64,000 bases of DNA, taken from the NCBI GenBank assembly GCA_013407085.1, contig JACCGJ010010811.1, forward strand, positions 1-64,000. The letters are read 5' to 3'. Both the position numbers and the translations under genes were made by a program. This stretch comes from Atriophallophorus winterbourni. Taxonomy: Eukaryota; Platyhelminthes; Trematoda; Plagiorchiida; Microphallidae. Position 1 is the stretch's first letter. Each line of letters begins with the position of its first letter. The notes below the pieces were generated by a model that searched no databases, was not told the origin of the DNA, and saw only the letters and a list, made by a program, of their open reading frames with translations. Below, in pieces: positions 12,201 through 27,200 of the stretch.

Positions 12201-15200
12201 ATTCAGATAGGCCGCGTAAATCAGTGGTCATGCAAAGGACAATTTCCTTTAAATCCGATAGACTATGAACGATTGCTTAGCCAAGTGAGAAGGACATTGA
12301 TCAACGGTGATGCGTAAAAGTGTGCTGTGCAAGAAATATAAAATCAAAAACTGCAAAAAGAAGAATGGATCAACAATGATTGAACCTGATGCAAAGAGGA
12401 ATGTAGTTAGCTCGTACGCGCAACGCTCGTGAAAAACTTACTTGTTCAGGGTAAGGTATTAATAGATACTAGATAAGACAGAAACGCGGATGATATGAGA
12501 TTTGCAACCCACTTCCCAGCATAAGTAAAACAGTCTTCAAGGCTCACTGAACCTGATCTTACAGCAAAAAGCCAGAAACCGGTAATGGTGTGCAAGGGAT
12601 GGGGATGTGAGAACCACAATACTGTAAATAGTCTTCATTCACGAGAATATTACTCCCCGGGAAACTGTCACAGAATTCCCCGACAGAAAAGCCAGTATGA
12701 TCGATTAGCTAAGATAGAGTATGCGAGTCTAAATTGACAGCCGAAACAAATTTAAAGCCGCCTGTTAGAAAACCTTAACAGAAACGAAATTTTATCAAAA
12801 ACCTTCTCACATTACAGACAGAGGAAATTGGGAAATTTACCCAATCACGTGTACGAAGCGAAAACCGTGAATTTTCAGGCGCAACTAAGCAGACCGGTGT
12901 GCATCATGAGAAACTCAGACCCAGACACGACATTTGGAGCGAAACGAGAAATTCCGAAATAATTGAGAATTAATGAATCACGTGATTGTAAAAAAGGCAA
13001 TACGGAATCGAACTTACTTTCCGACGCATCCCAGAATCGCACAGATCCATCGGCATGGCTGAAACAGAAATCGAGTAATTCTTGTAAATTTGTGACCAAA
13101 TGTTACGAAGACAATGAAGGCCTATCGCAGAGGTAGAAGGCGACTGGAAGACACGATGCGTGGCATTTGCTTGACATTTTCGGTACATCATCGATGTGTA
13201 TCTTAATCGCTATGAAAAGAAGAACGAATCACTGCACAAACCTACAGATGTTGTGTGTATGGCTATGACAAATCTCTTCATCCAGTCAGATGTATCGGAA
13301 GGAAAATGTTGTGAATCTTCGCACGGTAATAACGTGGAGAATGTAATTTAATGATATGTGTACTTAAATCCAATCCATGCACGTAAACGGCCACTTATAA
13401 AATAGAAAAAGCGCATCTTCATAGAAATAGTTGAAGGGTGGCCTTAGGGGTTTGCTTCGGCTTGGGTTGCCGGATAGATTGGTGGCCTGGGTCAATGAAG
13501 ATGTAACAGGTTGTGCACTGATTTGCTTACGTTTTCCGTCAAGAAATACAACTCATCCTGGTTGTAAAAAAGCGTTTGATTGATCTTCTTATGAGGGATA
13601 GAAATCTCGCGAGGCCTTCAAATCGGCCGTGCATAAACTTAATTTTATCCGATAAATTTTAACGCTATTTGTTTGTCAATTTCATCATGTTTCCGAATCA
13701 ATGGAGCTCAATTTTGGACGCGCACGAATTAAGGGATACCAGGATTTACTGTGAAACGTTTCGTCTAAAAATTTCGATTACGGCATCAATACGGACAAGA
13801 AACATCGTGTCGTTAACAAATTGTGACCTGTCAAGAACTGTTGGTCATTTATTTAAAATTTTGTGGTGAAAATATTGCATTGCTGAGAAATCATGTATAC
13901 GAATAAAACTTATTTGTTGAGAACTACGCGTTGGCCCCTAACCTATTGATGTCTATATTTTGACGCCGGAAATACCGTCCATTCCAAAAGTTCTTTCCCT
14001 CAGTCTGTGTCGCCATTGGGGATTATTTTTGCTCCACCTATGAAGAACATGGATATGATCATACAAGTAACGACTTTTTTATTTTTTTATACGTATATCC
14101 TATGGTACTGTACAGCAATTTGCTTTTTAACTATAAATCTTGAATCTAAGTGTGTCTATGCTTAATCTTATACACTTTCTGTAGCTTCTTAGTTCTTGCC
14201 CTCGCTTTCAGTTCAGCGTTTTATCATGTTAGCACTCCGACGACGACCCTAGCTTCTACGATTCGTATCTCAATTTTTGAACAGCGAATACGACATGATG
14301 TATAAATACAGCATAACGCAGTTCTTATTAAGATACTCCACCAAATTAATAATCAAGGGAAAGTATAGTCATGACACAAACCTTTGTAAGAAAGCAGGGT
14401 AAAGAGAGGAAATTCCATGTTATCGACGTATTAACAATGGGGCTTGAAGGTTAGGCAAATAAGCATTTGGATGTTGAAATTAATAAATTTGAACTACGAT
14501 AAAACGGAATGTGGTCAGCGGTCACAATGTGAGCTTGATTCAACATCGAACGAAGCGAGTTCACGCAGATATTCATTCGAATATATGGAAAGTCCGAACT
14601 AGTTTACAGGTCAAGGATACATCGACCCAAAACAAGAAAAATAGAGCAGAGTTATCTGCTGACATGTATGGAACTGTGTGTGTGTGATTGTATGCATGTA
14701 CGTGTATATGCAATAACATGCCTTCGGTCGTGAATAGGATTTTATCCACGCAAGGTTTACGATACCAGTCGGGTAGAGAGGAGTGATAACCGGGAACAGT
14801 ACATTACCACACATGATCGGTGTGAAAAGGCGTGAAGTAGACGTAAACCGTTATTAGATGATGACCTGATAAATTACCCATGCAGCAAACTTAAAGTTGA
14901 TAGTCGTGTAACAAGGTAGCCAAGCAAATAGATCCACCGTAGCAACAAATGAGTGATACGAACAAGGCAGAAAATAACATATATTTAATAGCCCATGCGT
15001 TTCGATCCATGTTCGGTGTGATAGGCGTGTGTTAGTAAATTAGTTGATCACCAATCGGGTATTTTTCACCGGTTTTACTCTCAGAAAGTGACACATTTCA
15101 AGAGACACAGTTGATCTATTGTCCACCACTGGGATTAACTTTACCCATATGCATAATGAGAAAATTGGATTGAGTTTGAGTCCAACTATTCAACGCGAGG

Positions 15201-18200
15201 TCGCTAACCAGTGAACATTTAGAAGAGGCAAAGGAAGGTCCAGCACAGCCAAGGATTTATGCAACATTCTATGAAATTAACCAAAAGTAAACATATCGCA
15301 AGAGCGAGATTATGTGCGTACACTAGCGAAATTCGACACGAAATTCAGGTTTTATGTGAATAACTATGCAGAGGCCAAATAATCTACATCGCGACTGCGC
15401 CAGAGTTCATTGCAGCGTCATACATTGGCGATTGAACTTTGTGCATAACATCCGATTAGCGAAATTTAGTCATCAAGCGGTCGACCGTGATTCACTGTGA
15501 TCATCTCGATGAAAACAATGTTAGATAAATAGTAGCAGCGCATGCAAGACAATAAAGTGTTTGAAAATATTGATTGGCCAGAGGTAGTGAGCTGGATGCT
15601 CAAATAGGCTGGTGTCGCACTACCATTTCTTGTTCTTTTTTTCTTCCTCATATCTGTCTAGGCCTGGGCAACCTGACAATATCTTGGCCCACGTTCAGTC
15701 TTTGACTGTGCGGTACTTTGCCTGGATCAGGCTTGTGCTTTCATACATACATTTGATTGATCGCCGTTAGATGAGCGTTAAAAGCCACAAGGGATGCGCA
15801 TTAAATGTTACACTGAAATTGTCGACACCTCACACTAGTTTGAAGGCATTTCATGTGGAAGACAAGGAATAAAGCACCCCGAAGCGAAATTGTACATCAA
15901 GCGGATAAGTCTAAACGCGAACAACAGAGTGAACAGTGGGTGGTACATAATAACTCAGAAAACCGACGTCATTCTAGCGCAATTTCGATATTACCGAGTT
16001 GTCAGAAGTAAATAACTATTCATAAGACAACGCTACGATAGAAATGGTCGGTAAACCATTAAATTCGGAATAAAAATTGAAGATCCTGTTCGGGTTGCCA
16101 TATTGTAGAGGTGTGATGAGGCAAAACGAGCAGAAAGTGCCGAAAAGACCGACTACAACAATTGGACGCTTGGTTCACCGAGCCCAGTGGAACTGCTTCT
16201 ACCAACAGGAGATGGGGCGAGGGCGAGTGACTGGCACTTGAAAACCAGTTTGCTTCGGGAAGATGGAGCTCATTAGAGTGGGAGGTAATTTCATCTAAGG
16301 GAAGGAAAACCCTGATTTTAAACCTCCGGTGCCTTGTGGGATACCCGATCGCGGGAAAGGCTTCGACAGAAAACCCTGAGGAAACATTTGGAGCAGAGTA
16401 TCGTAGACGGTTAGTTAGTGCACACCGCTACTCTTTCTGGCAACTGCCTGCTGCCTTGCAGGTCACACTTGGTTGTGCAAAGGCTAGAGAAACTGGCTCA
16501 AACAAATGCCGAGTGGTGCTGGGGACGCCGCATTGTACCCAAATTCCCTAGACCCTCAATTGAAGCCGACACACAAAGTAAAGTGAGTAATTGCAAACAG
16601 GTAAGAATTCGGGTTTCGGAGGAATGTAGCATGAAAACGAATATAGTGACAACATCTTCGGAAAAAGTATTCGATGAAGAACGACAGCAACGGTACGCCG
16701 AGGGAGGCTTAACGTGGCGAGGGTTAGGAGTGAACCGGTTGGCAGGAAATCAACTGACAAGAACTAAGTGACAACCGGGGGAGACAGGCTAAAAACAATA
16801 ATGTGGTTAGGTGATTTGTTTACGAAAAGGCAGACATGTGTTTCAGTAATGTAATGTGTCGTAAACGTGTTTTACCATTTGCCTGTCTCTTGTTTTTTTG
16901 TGTGCCATTCGCGTGCAACGTTGATCTTAAGTTTAATCGGATGATTTCAACAATTGGATATGAATGATGACGAGTGGGGTGACGTCGTTAACGTTGCTTC
17001 GAGTGACTTCGAAGCTTGTGCGAAAGACATAATGCATGTCGATACAGGAACCGCGATTGGGCCTCAATAGTCCTGGCGTAATGATCAGCGCTTTTGTGTA
17101 AAATAGCAATTCAGGGATAGAGGAATTCAGTGGCAGTGTGTGTTCTCGGTTGCCGCTCATCATCCAGAGCATTCAACAAACTGCGGGCGTTAAAACCACC
17201 GCACCAATGAAGATCAACACAACGCAGTAAAAGAACCTTCAGTATTTCAAAAAGAACTTAATTATACAACGGGAAAGATGAGGCGTAGTAAAGAATTCGT
17301 TTTATTACAATGTTACAAATCTTGGGGCACGAACACAACCTAAAACAATGGTAATGCCAAAACGTAGAACGATATCGAGTCAGCATCACAAGCGTCCATC
17401 TATCACCGATTTCGAAAGCTTCTTTTGTGCGTCAACGTAAGAATACGGCACATTATAAAGCGATGCTATGCATCTCAACCTCTGTGGAAATGCAGTAGAA
17501 CTGCACAAGTATTTAGCGTGAGATTGCCAGGCAACTATGGGAGTGTGATGCATCAGCTACCACCCGGATTGTAAGCAGGATGAGATTGAAAATCCTAGTC
17601 TGAACCTATTACGACTCGATAAATCAATCGCCGTCGTCACGATTCTTGGACGAGTTCTATTGTGCTTTTGAAATGATACATAGTTTAAGCGATATTTGGA
17701 GAATAAGTTGTTTTGATTTGCGACTACTCATCCGTGCCAAGCCCATTGAACTATTCACAAAGTTGATCACGACGGTCCCTAATGGAAGTACTGGACTCAA
17801 GTTTCGCTCTCATTTGAGCTCATCAGCAGTGCATATCCACCGCTTCGGGAGTGGGATTCGAACCCCCGACCTGACACGGAGATCTGTTCAGTTGGGCGCC
17901 CACAATAGATATTGCTGGCTCCTTCTGGACTGGTCGGGCAAACAAAGCTACTCAAATGTGCCAGTCTGGAGAACAGTTCATATACGCTTAATTGCGATCG
18001 GTCAAACGGTGGACGGTAGCCCAGGTCGTTAAGGCGTGGGACTACAATGGTGATGGTCGGGGGTTCGAATCCCACCCCCGAAGCGGTGGTTATACGTAGT
18101 TGTTTTTATATTTGGTAAAACGGCGAAATTGGGCAGGAAAACAGGTTGATGGTGATAAATCTTTCATTAGTTGTGAGGACAAATTATCGAACCAATCAGA

Positions 18201-21200
18201 TGGAAATTCAGAGGAGGTTCATCCGTTGATCAGATGAGACGGAGTGTGTGAAGATTTAATTTAACGGATTGAAACCGCTCACATTTTGAAGTATAAAAGA
18301 GAGAACCTTATATCCGATTTAGGACCTTCAAGGTCAGGCGACCGAAACCATGACAATAAACGAAAGGAGATAAAACAAAATCATTCATCTACGTAAATTA
18401 CGTTACAGCACGTTGTGAGTTGAATGAAATCAACCAAATCTGTTGAATCTCTGTTTCGGTTGTTCAAAGCTGGAGCCACATGGAAACAGACGACGAATGG
18501 CGGATAAAATGGAATCAGGAAATCCAGACGTTGCCGGTACAATGACAGTTTCACATGTAGCATCGCAAATAACGAAGCAAAAATGGTGCCATGTGCTTTT
18601 GCTTTCACTTGGTGCACGCGTGCATGCGTGAATCAATGAGGTCCACCGTAAAACAGAGACGACAAGGCGGCTGGCTAGTCGCGATGTCCGCACGTTCATT
18701 TTACAAGTGAACCGTTTTCAAGTTCACTCTTTGTTCACCGAGGTGAAACGAAAAAAACTTCAAAGACAATGCACGGAGCAAGGCTGAACAATGAATCATA
18801 TGAATGAAGCGACAAGGTCACACCACAACAGCAGCCACACACCACAGGAATCGATAAACAGCAATAAAATCAAAAAGCGACACAGTGCTTAGCGTAGCCT
18901 TGCGAAGAACTAGCTCCAGTCTTAACTGATCCACCGCGAAACAGCACGAGTAGCATAGTTGTAATTAAAACATGGTACACCGGGTGCTGAATCTTTCCGC
19001 AGACAATTCAATACCGGAGAAAAATCAAACTGGCATGCTGTTACCGGCGTAGCACAGAAGTGATACGCGATCACACAATGGAGTAATGATTGTAAACAAC
19101 GGTTTACAAACGAAACGCGGAAACAAGAATCGATCTTACCCGGTCAATATTAGTTCTGGACAGGTGTGAGAAGAATGACCCCACTCGCCTCCAGTGATGG
19201 GCCACTCACGGGAACTGAAAGTGTCTCCATCGCCATCACGACGTTGATCTGAACGATGTCCAACCGCGTAGCAAGCAGGAATGATGTCACCCGGACAGTT
19301 GACCAGGTACAGACAGCTGGTGACCGGGGGGATGTGTAAATCCATGGGGTAGGGATTTTCGAATGTGGGATAGCTGAAAGAAAGAAACGGAAGGAAGAAA
19401 TTACTATTGGCAAATTGGTAGAAAGCATTGATATAGATTAAAATAATGCAGTGATTCTAAACTCGATAGAGCTGAGACTGGACGTATGATTGTTTGCTGA
19501 TCTCCGAAGCAAGCTGAGCTCCTTACATGTCAGAGCTAAAAATCACCGGCTAAAAATAATCAAGTATATTAGGTCGCAAGTTCATTAAAGCATGGATTGC
19601 GCTGAGAATTCTAATCATTTGTCTGTCCAGATACGGGCCACCTGGCAGCACAGATGTACATTCAATTGCAGGGATAAGAAAAGAATCAACTGTCAAAATG
19701 TAACGAATGTCACAAGCCTGATCCAGGGAAATTGCCGCCCAGTCATAGACTGCAACTGGGTTCCGATACTGCCAGATCACACACATTAAAACGAATCACC
19801 CCGATTTCGGTTTATTGCCGAAACACAACTTTCTGTCAGCATCGACCATATATTTTCCAGGCGTTCACTCAACATTTAGTACACCAATCCTGCTTTCACA
19901 CAAAGATTTAGAATTGACCAGTTATAAGCATACAGCGACAGCGTTTGATAGTCTCACTACAAATTTCTATTCCCCCCTGTCTAGAACTGGGCAACTTGAC
20001 AGCATCTTAGCCCACGTGCAGTCTCTGACTGTGCGGCACTTGGCCTGGATCAGGCTTGTGCTTTCATACCATCATACCGTAATATCATTCCGAAAGAGTA
20101 CTGTTAAACAAGCGTTGTATGTATGAAGACTACCGTCTATCGGAAACAAGACCATATAATTTATCGATGGCAGCACGATTGACTTCTTTAAAGGTCTTAC
20201 CCACGATTTACGGAGCTGATTTATCAGATTTTGTTCCAGGTTGAACTGGCGTTTTAAATAATGGATCCTTCGAAATAGTTGAATGAGCACATTTAGGGTA
20301 GCAGCGAATATCAGACTTCCAAATTAGAAGGTGTCTAGTCATCGAAGGCACTTAAGCCATAACTGCATTATTGACGATGAGAAAGCCTTCTAAGTTTCAT
20401 TCTAAAGCCCCCCAAGTGCTGATGTCAATAATGTAGCGAGATAGCTGGGTTTGGACCTCCTCGCAGCGGTCCAATAGTAGGCAATCAACTATAAGTAGCA
20501 GATATGGCGCGTGGATGTGCAATCGCGCAGTACTTCTGTAATGCACAGGTAACGGCATGCAATGTAAGCGGAATCCCGCTGGAGTCTCACTGCCATTTCC
20601 ATTGACCGGGGCAACCTGACAGTATCTTATCTCATGTGCATTCTACGACCGTACGGAACTTTGCCTGGATCAGGCTTGTGATATCATGCATACTCTGTTG
20701 ATTTTGTGTATGATGCGATTGAGACGTGTATCAAACTTGCCAGTCAAACATAATGGTTCCATCGCATGAATACAAGCTAGGGCAAATTACAGAAACGAAG
20801 AGTGCCGTCTTCAGCAAGACTGTCGTAAAACGGTGCGAATATGTTACGTTTTGAGGCACGGAAACGGTTCTTAACCAGTTAGCGTATCAATTGTAGCAAT
20901 GTAGTAGGGCCTACTTAGTCACAGCACATACTTTGTGATTAATATATTAGTGGGTAAGGCGACGTCAATAAAACAAGTCACGCATGCCGCTCAAAATTAA
21001 AAACTCCAACTTCAAAACAAGCATGACATAACTTCGTGCAATTATTATTTACATGAACAGGATACAACAAAGCAAAATATAACACAAGATGTAGTACATA
21101 CTTTGGGGAAAGAAGATCAACCAACACAAGGTCATCTTGGAGTAAGACGACCACGGCATATGGATCCATTAATTCTGTAAAATAGAAATCGAGACCAACG

Positions 21201-24200
21201 GACAAGCATGATGAAAAGCAAAACGCTTCAAAAACACCCTATAAAAGACAATCAAAATCCCAGGTTTCACAGATTTCGTTCGACAACATCCTTGTGTCAG
21301 AAGAGATATTTGATAAACGAATAGAAAATTCGTTCCATTCAATTACTCGAGCGATTGTCAAAGTTGCGTATACCAGCACCAGTGTTCACATACCAATACC
21401 GGTGTCATTCGATAGACACACTCAACGGAGGAAACCGGTAAGATCGGAATCCGTGAAGACATGTGACGGTGGTATGGTTGTGGACAAGGTCAAACTGTCG
21501 CACCCACGTTTAATAGATGGATAGGTAGGGCCCATCGTCGTGCAGAGTGGTTAAAAAACTATGAGCGGTAATTTGAAATTTTAGTCAGTGATTCGCGAGA
21601 GAACACCAAGTTTCATTTGAACTATGGAGTCAAGAACACATGGATAGACAAGTGTCATTCATTTCTGCTCGAGTGTATTTTGAAGATGCCACGGAATTAC
21701 TGACATCAGCAGGTTGCCAGGCACGAAACACGTTGATTTTTGTAAATACAGCAACTATCAATAATGACACAATATCCGATGAGATCGTGTGTGTGTGTGA
21801 TGGAAATACATGCAAATTAGCTTTTGTGTTCATGGTCATGGGTTCAAACTCTGTCTACATGAGTGTCGGCTCATGTGATTAATCCGGTTAGTCATATCAA
21901 CCTTACCCAACGGTGGTATACAAGCGCAACCTGTTTATCATTCTTCCACTGCTACAAGCGTATGCGGATCCTGATCCTACTGTCTCTACCTGATGAGCAA
22001 AACCGGTCGTGGTGTGTGTGTGTGTGATGGAAATGAATGCAAATGAGCTTTTCTTGTTCATGGTCATGGGTTCAAACTCAGCCTACATGAGTGTGAGCTC
22101 ATGTGATTGAACAGGTTGGTCGTAGCAACCTTGCCCAACGGTGGCATACAAGCGCAACTTGTTTACCATTCTTTAATTGTTTCCAGCGCATGCGGATCCT
22201 GATCATATTGTTCCTACCTGATGAGTGCAAACAGCACGAAACCGATGGTGGGGTGTGTGTTAGATTGAAATGCATGCAAATGAGCTTTCTTCAACCAACG
22301 AAATAGTTCTAGGAAAAAGCATCGCACTGATTATAAGCAGTTATATCAGAAAACTAGTGTTTCAAAAGTTAGATGATGGCCCAGATTCACGTTTTGACGC
22401 CGTTTTAGAACATCTCGATTGTCGTAATGTACTCTATGTTCGATCTTAACATCTTGCTATAGTTTTATTACTTAGGAATCTCAGGCATTTTGTTCCTACC
22501 TGACGGGTTCTCAATGTTGGCATCGGACCTAGATTTATTGTACAAATAATGCGGTTGGCTGTGTCAAACGAAATTGCTAACAACTTCAAATTTGAGAGAA
22601 TTATCATTCCGGTGTAGGCTTCGACCAACTGACAATAATTTATGTGGCACTTTAGGCGATTTAGGCTGCCGTTTTATACTGAGTCTACAAGGTGAACGAT
22701 ATTGAAACCACATCACCACTGTTTTAAGGCTCACTTGAACCTAATCTTACTGTCCATACCTGATGATGGCAAACAGCAAGCAGATTTTCAGCATGCAATG
22801 ATGACGGCGTCTCAAATGAACTCAAACATTTCCATGATAGAAAAAGCAGTAAGCTTTTAACAAAACCCACAAGACGACGCGGTAAATGGAATGAAAACAT
22901 TATCTTCCGAATTTTTTATAGGATCAGTCACAGCGTGTGGTTTGTCGTATATTCATCGAGCTGCGAAGTGAAAACCACGACCGGTTCAGAGTTGATGAAA
23001 CAAATTCTAACCGAGAAAAATTACGGTGAACATCCAATGGAGAATGTGGGATGGTCAAAGCCCCCGGAATGTTTGTGTGTTCGAGTAAGATCCGGGGTAA
23101 AGTTTATGGCGTCAAATTTCTGAATATCCTTTTCAGTACACCCAATATACGACAGGGTTTATTATACACTGTATGCCAATGTTGTCCGGGTTCAAGGTTA
23201 CAAGACATCCAGACACCAACATCTTTTGCTGCCGTAGTCCAGACGAGATCCTGCATGCCAAGCTGATACGTGTGGTGCAGGGATTTGCCAACCCGCAGCA
23301 TTTTACATTTTGCAGAATAAAAAAGGGCAACTCAGTTGTCAGAGACCTTTGTAATGCCATCCAATCGACAATTGAGGGAGCGCGCTTCCGCATTTGAATA
23401 GCATCGGCAAATTGTATTAGATTGCACGCAACATCCTCCAATACACTATTCATATGTCATTAAAGGGAAGACGTCCTAGAACCGAACCTTGAAGAACTCG
23501 ACTCGTAACGTCTATTCCTCTGGAAATAATGATGACAATGTGAAGTTGGAAGAGTCTATCAGTAAAATAGTCACTTATCCAATTCATCAACATTCCCGTT
23601 ACTCCATCAGCTTAATGCTTTTCGATCAAAAGGTCATGATTGACTTGGTAGAAATCTTCGGAAATATCGACGGAGCAAGCGTGTACCGCCTCACTTTATA
23701 TCTAGTTCATTGATCCAATGCTCCAAACTAGCAAGGATCCAATTCTTCGAAAAGCGTATTGCGGTAAAAATATTTTGGCGTTCTAGATGTTCTTTTGTTC
23801 TCTGACTGTGCGGCACTTTGCCGGGATCAGGTTTGTGCTTTCACATCATCACCGGAATTAACCTTACCGGTTCATGGTTTATCACCTTACCAACACCAAT
23901 CTTCATTTTGGTGGTATCTTGGGCATAATGAGAAAATCTATTGTGGTTTGTACAGTCAGGATGCCTGGTTTCACACTCGATCGCCCATTTACTATCTCAA
24001 AGAGAGGCTTAGGATTCTTTTCCATTTTTGTGTGCAAGTGCCATTGGTACTCTGTTACAAGGGGCGTGACGTGATTCCGTATCTTACAGAATCGCATCCA
24101 AGTTGCTTCCATCCCAAAATTCTTACGAGTGGCCCAGGACTCACTTTTTTTAGCTAATTATATCTTAGTTCTACTCCGAATAACAAACTGGTAATTAGGG

Positions 24201-27200
24201 TTGCATTTAGGTAGCCTATAATTCAAATAATTTAGGAATGTATTGTAATTAGCCGGGATCCATGTAATCAAACTTTTTAATGTTTAAACACAGGAGTGTT
24301 TAAATTTTATTTTCGCAAACATTTTGTCTGGTTTCTCAGTGCACTGCAAACGTAATCAACCATAAGTACTGCATGGAGACTTCCCAGTAGTGCAAAGTAT
24401 TGTACGAACTGTATGTGGTGGGTTCAGAGGTTAAAGCATGGCCAAGGGTTGAATGTAGGTCAAGGCTCTGTTTGCCAGTTGGTTGGTCAACGTGGTTGTG
24501 CAGTGGATCGAGTTTGATAAACTTGTTGATTGTGCACATTACTGTCCTTACCTGATGAGTGCAAACAACAAGAAACCCGTCGTGGGGTGTGTGCACGACG
24601 GAAATGCATTCTTGTCCTGGAATTTATATTCAGGGAGTGTTCACCATTTGAATACAAAACGCGTGAGATTAAAGTCGCCCATGATCAGCAATTGAGTAGT
24701 CTGGCGGTTTGAAATGTAGTGTAAGGATTCGATCAATTTATCACTGAATGCGTTTTCTGATGATGGTGAACGGTCATCTCCATTGGCTGGGATCATTGAA
24801 CATCACATCGTATCAATGAGGCTGCGTTCAGTGTGATCGATTTCCTTACACTGTGCTAAACCTTGATTAAAGTAGAATGCAACCCCACCCCCGGATTTTA
24901 TGCGATTAAGACGGAGTAGTGACATGTTCGGAATCGAGAGCTCAAATTCGGTAATGTAGGACTGAAGCCGGGTCTTCGTAACTCCAACTAGATCGAGTGA
25001 GTGTTTCGCAAAGTCTGTTTAGTTCATCTAATCTGTCAAAAACACTGAGCAATCGGATATATTCATTTGATCGTATTTATAATACATAGTGAGACGTTGT
25101 GTAACGTAATTATCGGTGTGACTCGCGATGAGCTGAACCATTATCGTTTTTTGAACATTTTGACTAGCGGTAACAAGATTGCCGTCAAACAGCGGTTTTT
25201 GGTTGTTATCAAGGGATCACGTTCGGACACACATAGTCTAACACTTCCGGCGAAAGTTTGTCGCGGTAAAATTTTAAATTGGTGTTGATAGCAATAGCCG
25301 TTAGGAAAGTGATCTTAAAACGACTCAGCACGTTGTTTTGTAATTGATGAATCACGGTATTCTAAATGCGTCTACGGCAATTGATTTACGAGATCCAACT
25401 AATAACCACAGCTTCGAATCATGTTGCTTTGATGCGGAAGCTGATTGGGCAACAACACTTTCGGGGATACCTGTAAAGCTTATATTCCGTGAGGTAGACT
25501 TGGACCGACAAATGGATTGACCTTTTCTTTCCCACCAGGGTGTTAGCTTGGACTCGGCAGGTCAAATCGGGACCAGATTTGAGCAAACATGCGTTGAGAA
25601 TGACTTATTCCATGCAAGACCAACCTTAATAGACACGACTGATCTACTTGCGGGAAGATTATATGCCGAATTAAACGCAGTATATCCATCAGTTCCTACT
25701 TTTTAGTTTAACCAAAGGAACTGGTTCTATCCTTGCCCACAAAATACCGTTGGCACTGCTTGACACGGAATGACTCCCGACATACACGCCCGATCATGCC
25801 GCACTTGATCTTTACAGCTTAGCAAAAACGTCAATTTTATTTCTTTCAACGCCATTAATGTTGCAGTGTGTTAAATTAAATTCTTTGTTCATCTTCTTCG
25901 GTATGTAACATCATCATTTATACTCTTCTCTTACATTTTTTTCTGAAATTTATCCATGCATATTCCCAGATTAATCAATTATATACATTACACCATGTGT
26001 TGATGAAATGCAAATCAATATCACAAATATCATTGTAAAATATAACGTTTATTTCAAGAACTTCTCTTTTCAAACATGTAATGACTTCATTTGCACTAAG
26101 CATCTTTGCCGAAAGGGGGCAGTTATCAAATAAGATTGCCAGGAACCATATACAGAATCTCATTAAAGTTTCATGCTTGGAGTGAATAACTTCAAAATTA
26201 GCCAGAGGTTGGTTCTATCAAAACCATTCAATATCATTTATGGCATCCGTGCTGTTCAGTTGGAGTAGTACTAAGACCTGAAACAGTTCGCGATGCTGGA
26301 GAAAAACGGGAATACACGAAAGGAGAATATGAGAAGCCTAATGGTGTCTCACAGAAATTGAGATGATCGGAGAAGACTTACGGCGATTGTAGAGCAAGGG
26401 AATGGTTGTTGGACTTGTTCGTTCGATGTCCACTATGGATGTATATCACAAGCACATGATGGTTTCATGCGCCACAACGTTCTCAACAACTAAATAGCCC
26501 GATTCTGGAGAAAGAATCTCTCCTGATGACTACTCGGTCGACTGGCGTCCGTTGCACGCAGGCGGCATGATCTACGATCAGCTCCTGAGAGCAATATTTA
26601 CTCTTCCCCAGCTTGCAGATGACGCTTTTTGACGTGCCTCTAAAATGAGCTCCTAACTCGTAAGGTTCATGACAAGAGAGCTTTCACATCTCCTTTGCAA
26701 ATGAATTAAATACATACCATATATACACATGTGCGCGAGAACCCGGAAATTCACAAACTTACCACACGTGTACGGAGACGTGGACAGTGAAACGAACTGC
26801 ACAAGACGGTGGTCAAGCTGCATTACCATCACTTGCTTGCCGCGTTTTACCGACAAGCTAGGTAGCATGGAATGCACAACCGTCGAACTTGGATCGTGAG
26901 CGGATGATTTAGACCGATCCGATTGCGGAGGTGGGCAGGATTCGTGAGCGGCGTCCGTAGGAGCATCGCCAGCGGTTTGCGTCATGCGACATCCACCAGT
27001 GAAAATGACAAACGGTTCACTGGAAACGAAAACAACACGAGCACGTCGACAGTGGATTAGCAGCAAAAGGGAGAGATAGTAGGATAAATCAGAAATGTTA
27101 GACAGGAACGTCTACACAGTAATGAAAGTCATATTTAACAAAACAGTCGCTGCATAACAGCTTACGGGTAGATCCAACAGAATTGCAGAACATCCGTATT

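Larger units (their letters stand above)
13059..19139 (-). other. Tomosyn intron 11 (6.1 kb, longest)
   Basis: Contains the inverted pair of tRNA-derived SINE copies (17,700-18,090), a 400-bp dispersed repeat (16,170-16,590) and a SINE-like copy (15,578-15,752). The stretches 13,200-15,500 and 18,100-19,100 show nothing I can assign. Confidence 0.7.
21175..26762 (-). other. Tomosyn intron 9 (5.6 kb)
   Basis: Contains the minus-strand CR1-like relic at 22,940-25,060, a non-LTR 3' end at 26,400-26,650, and the duplicated 228-bp unit at 21,780-22,300. The stretch 25,300-26,350 shows no recognisable feature. Confidence 0.7.

Noticed and set aside
17797..18075. 92-residue minus-strand protein with PPTITIVV
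   Set aside because: It reads across the tRNA-like SINE. The same peptide pattern occurs at 2,375-2,650 over another copy, so it is a repeat artefact.
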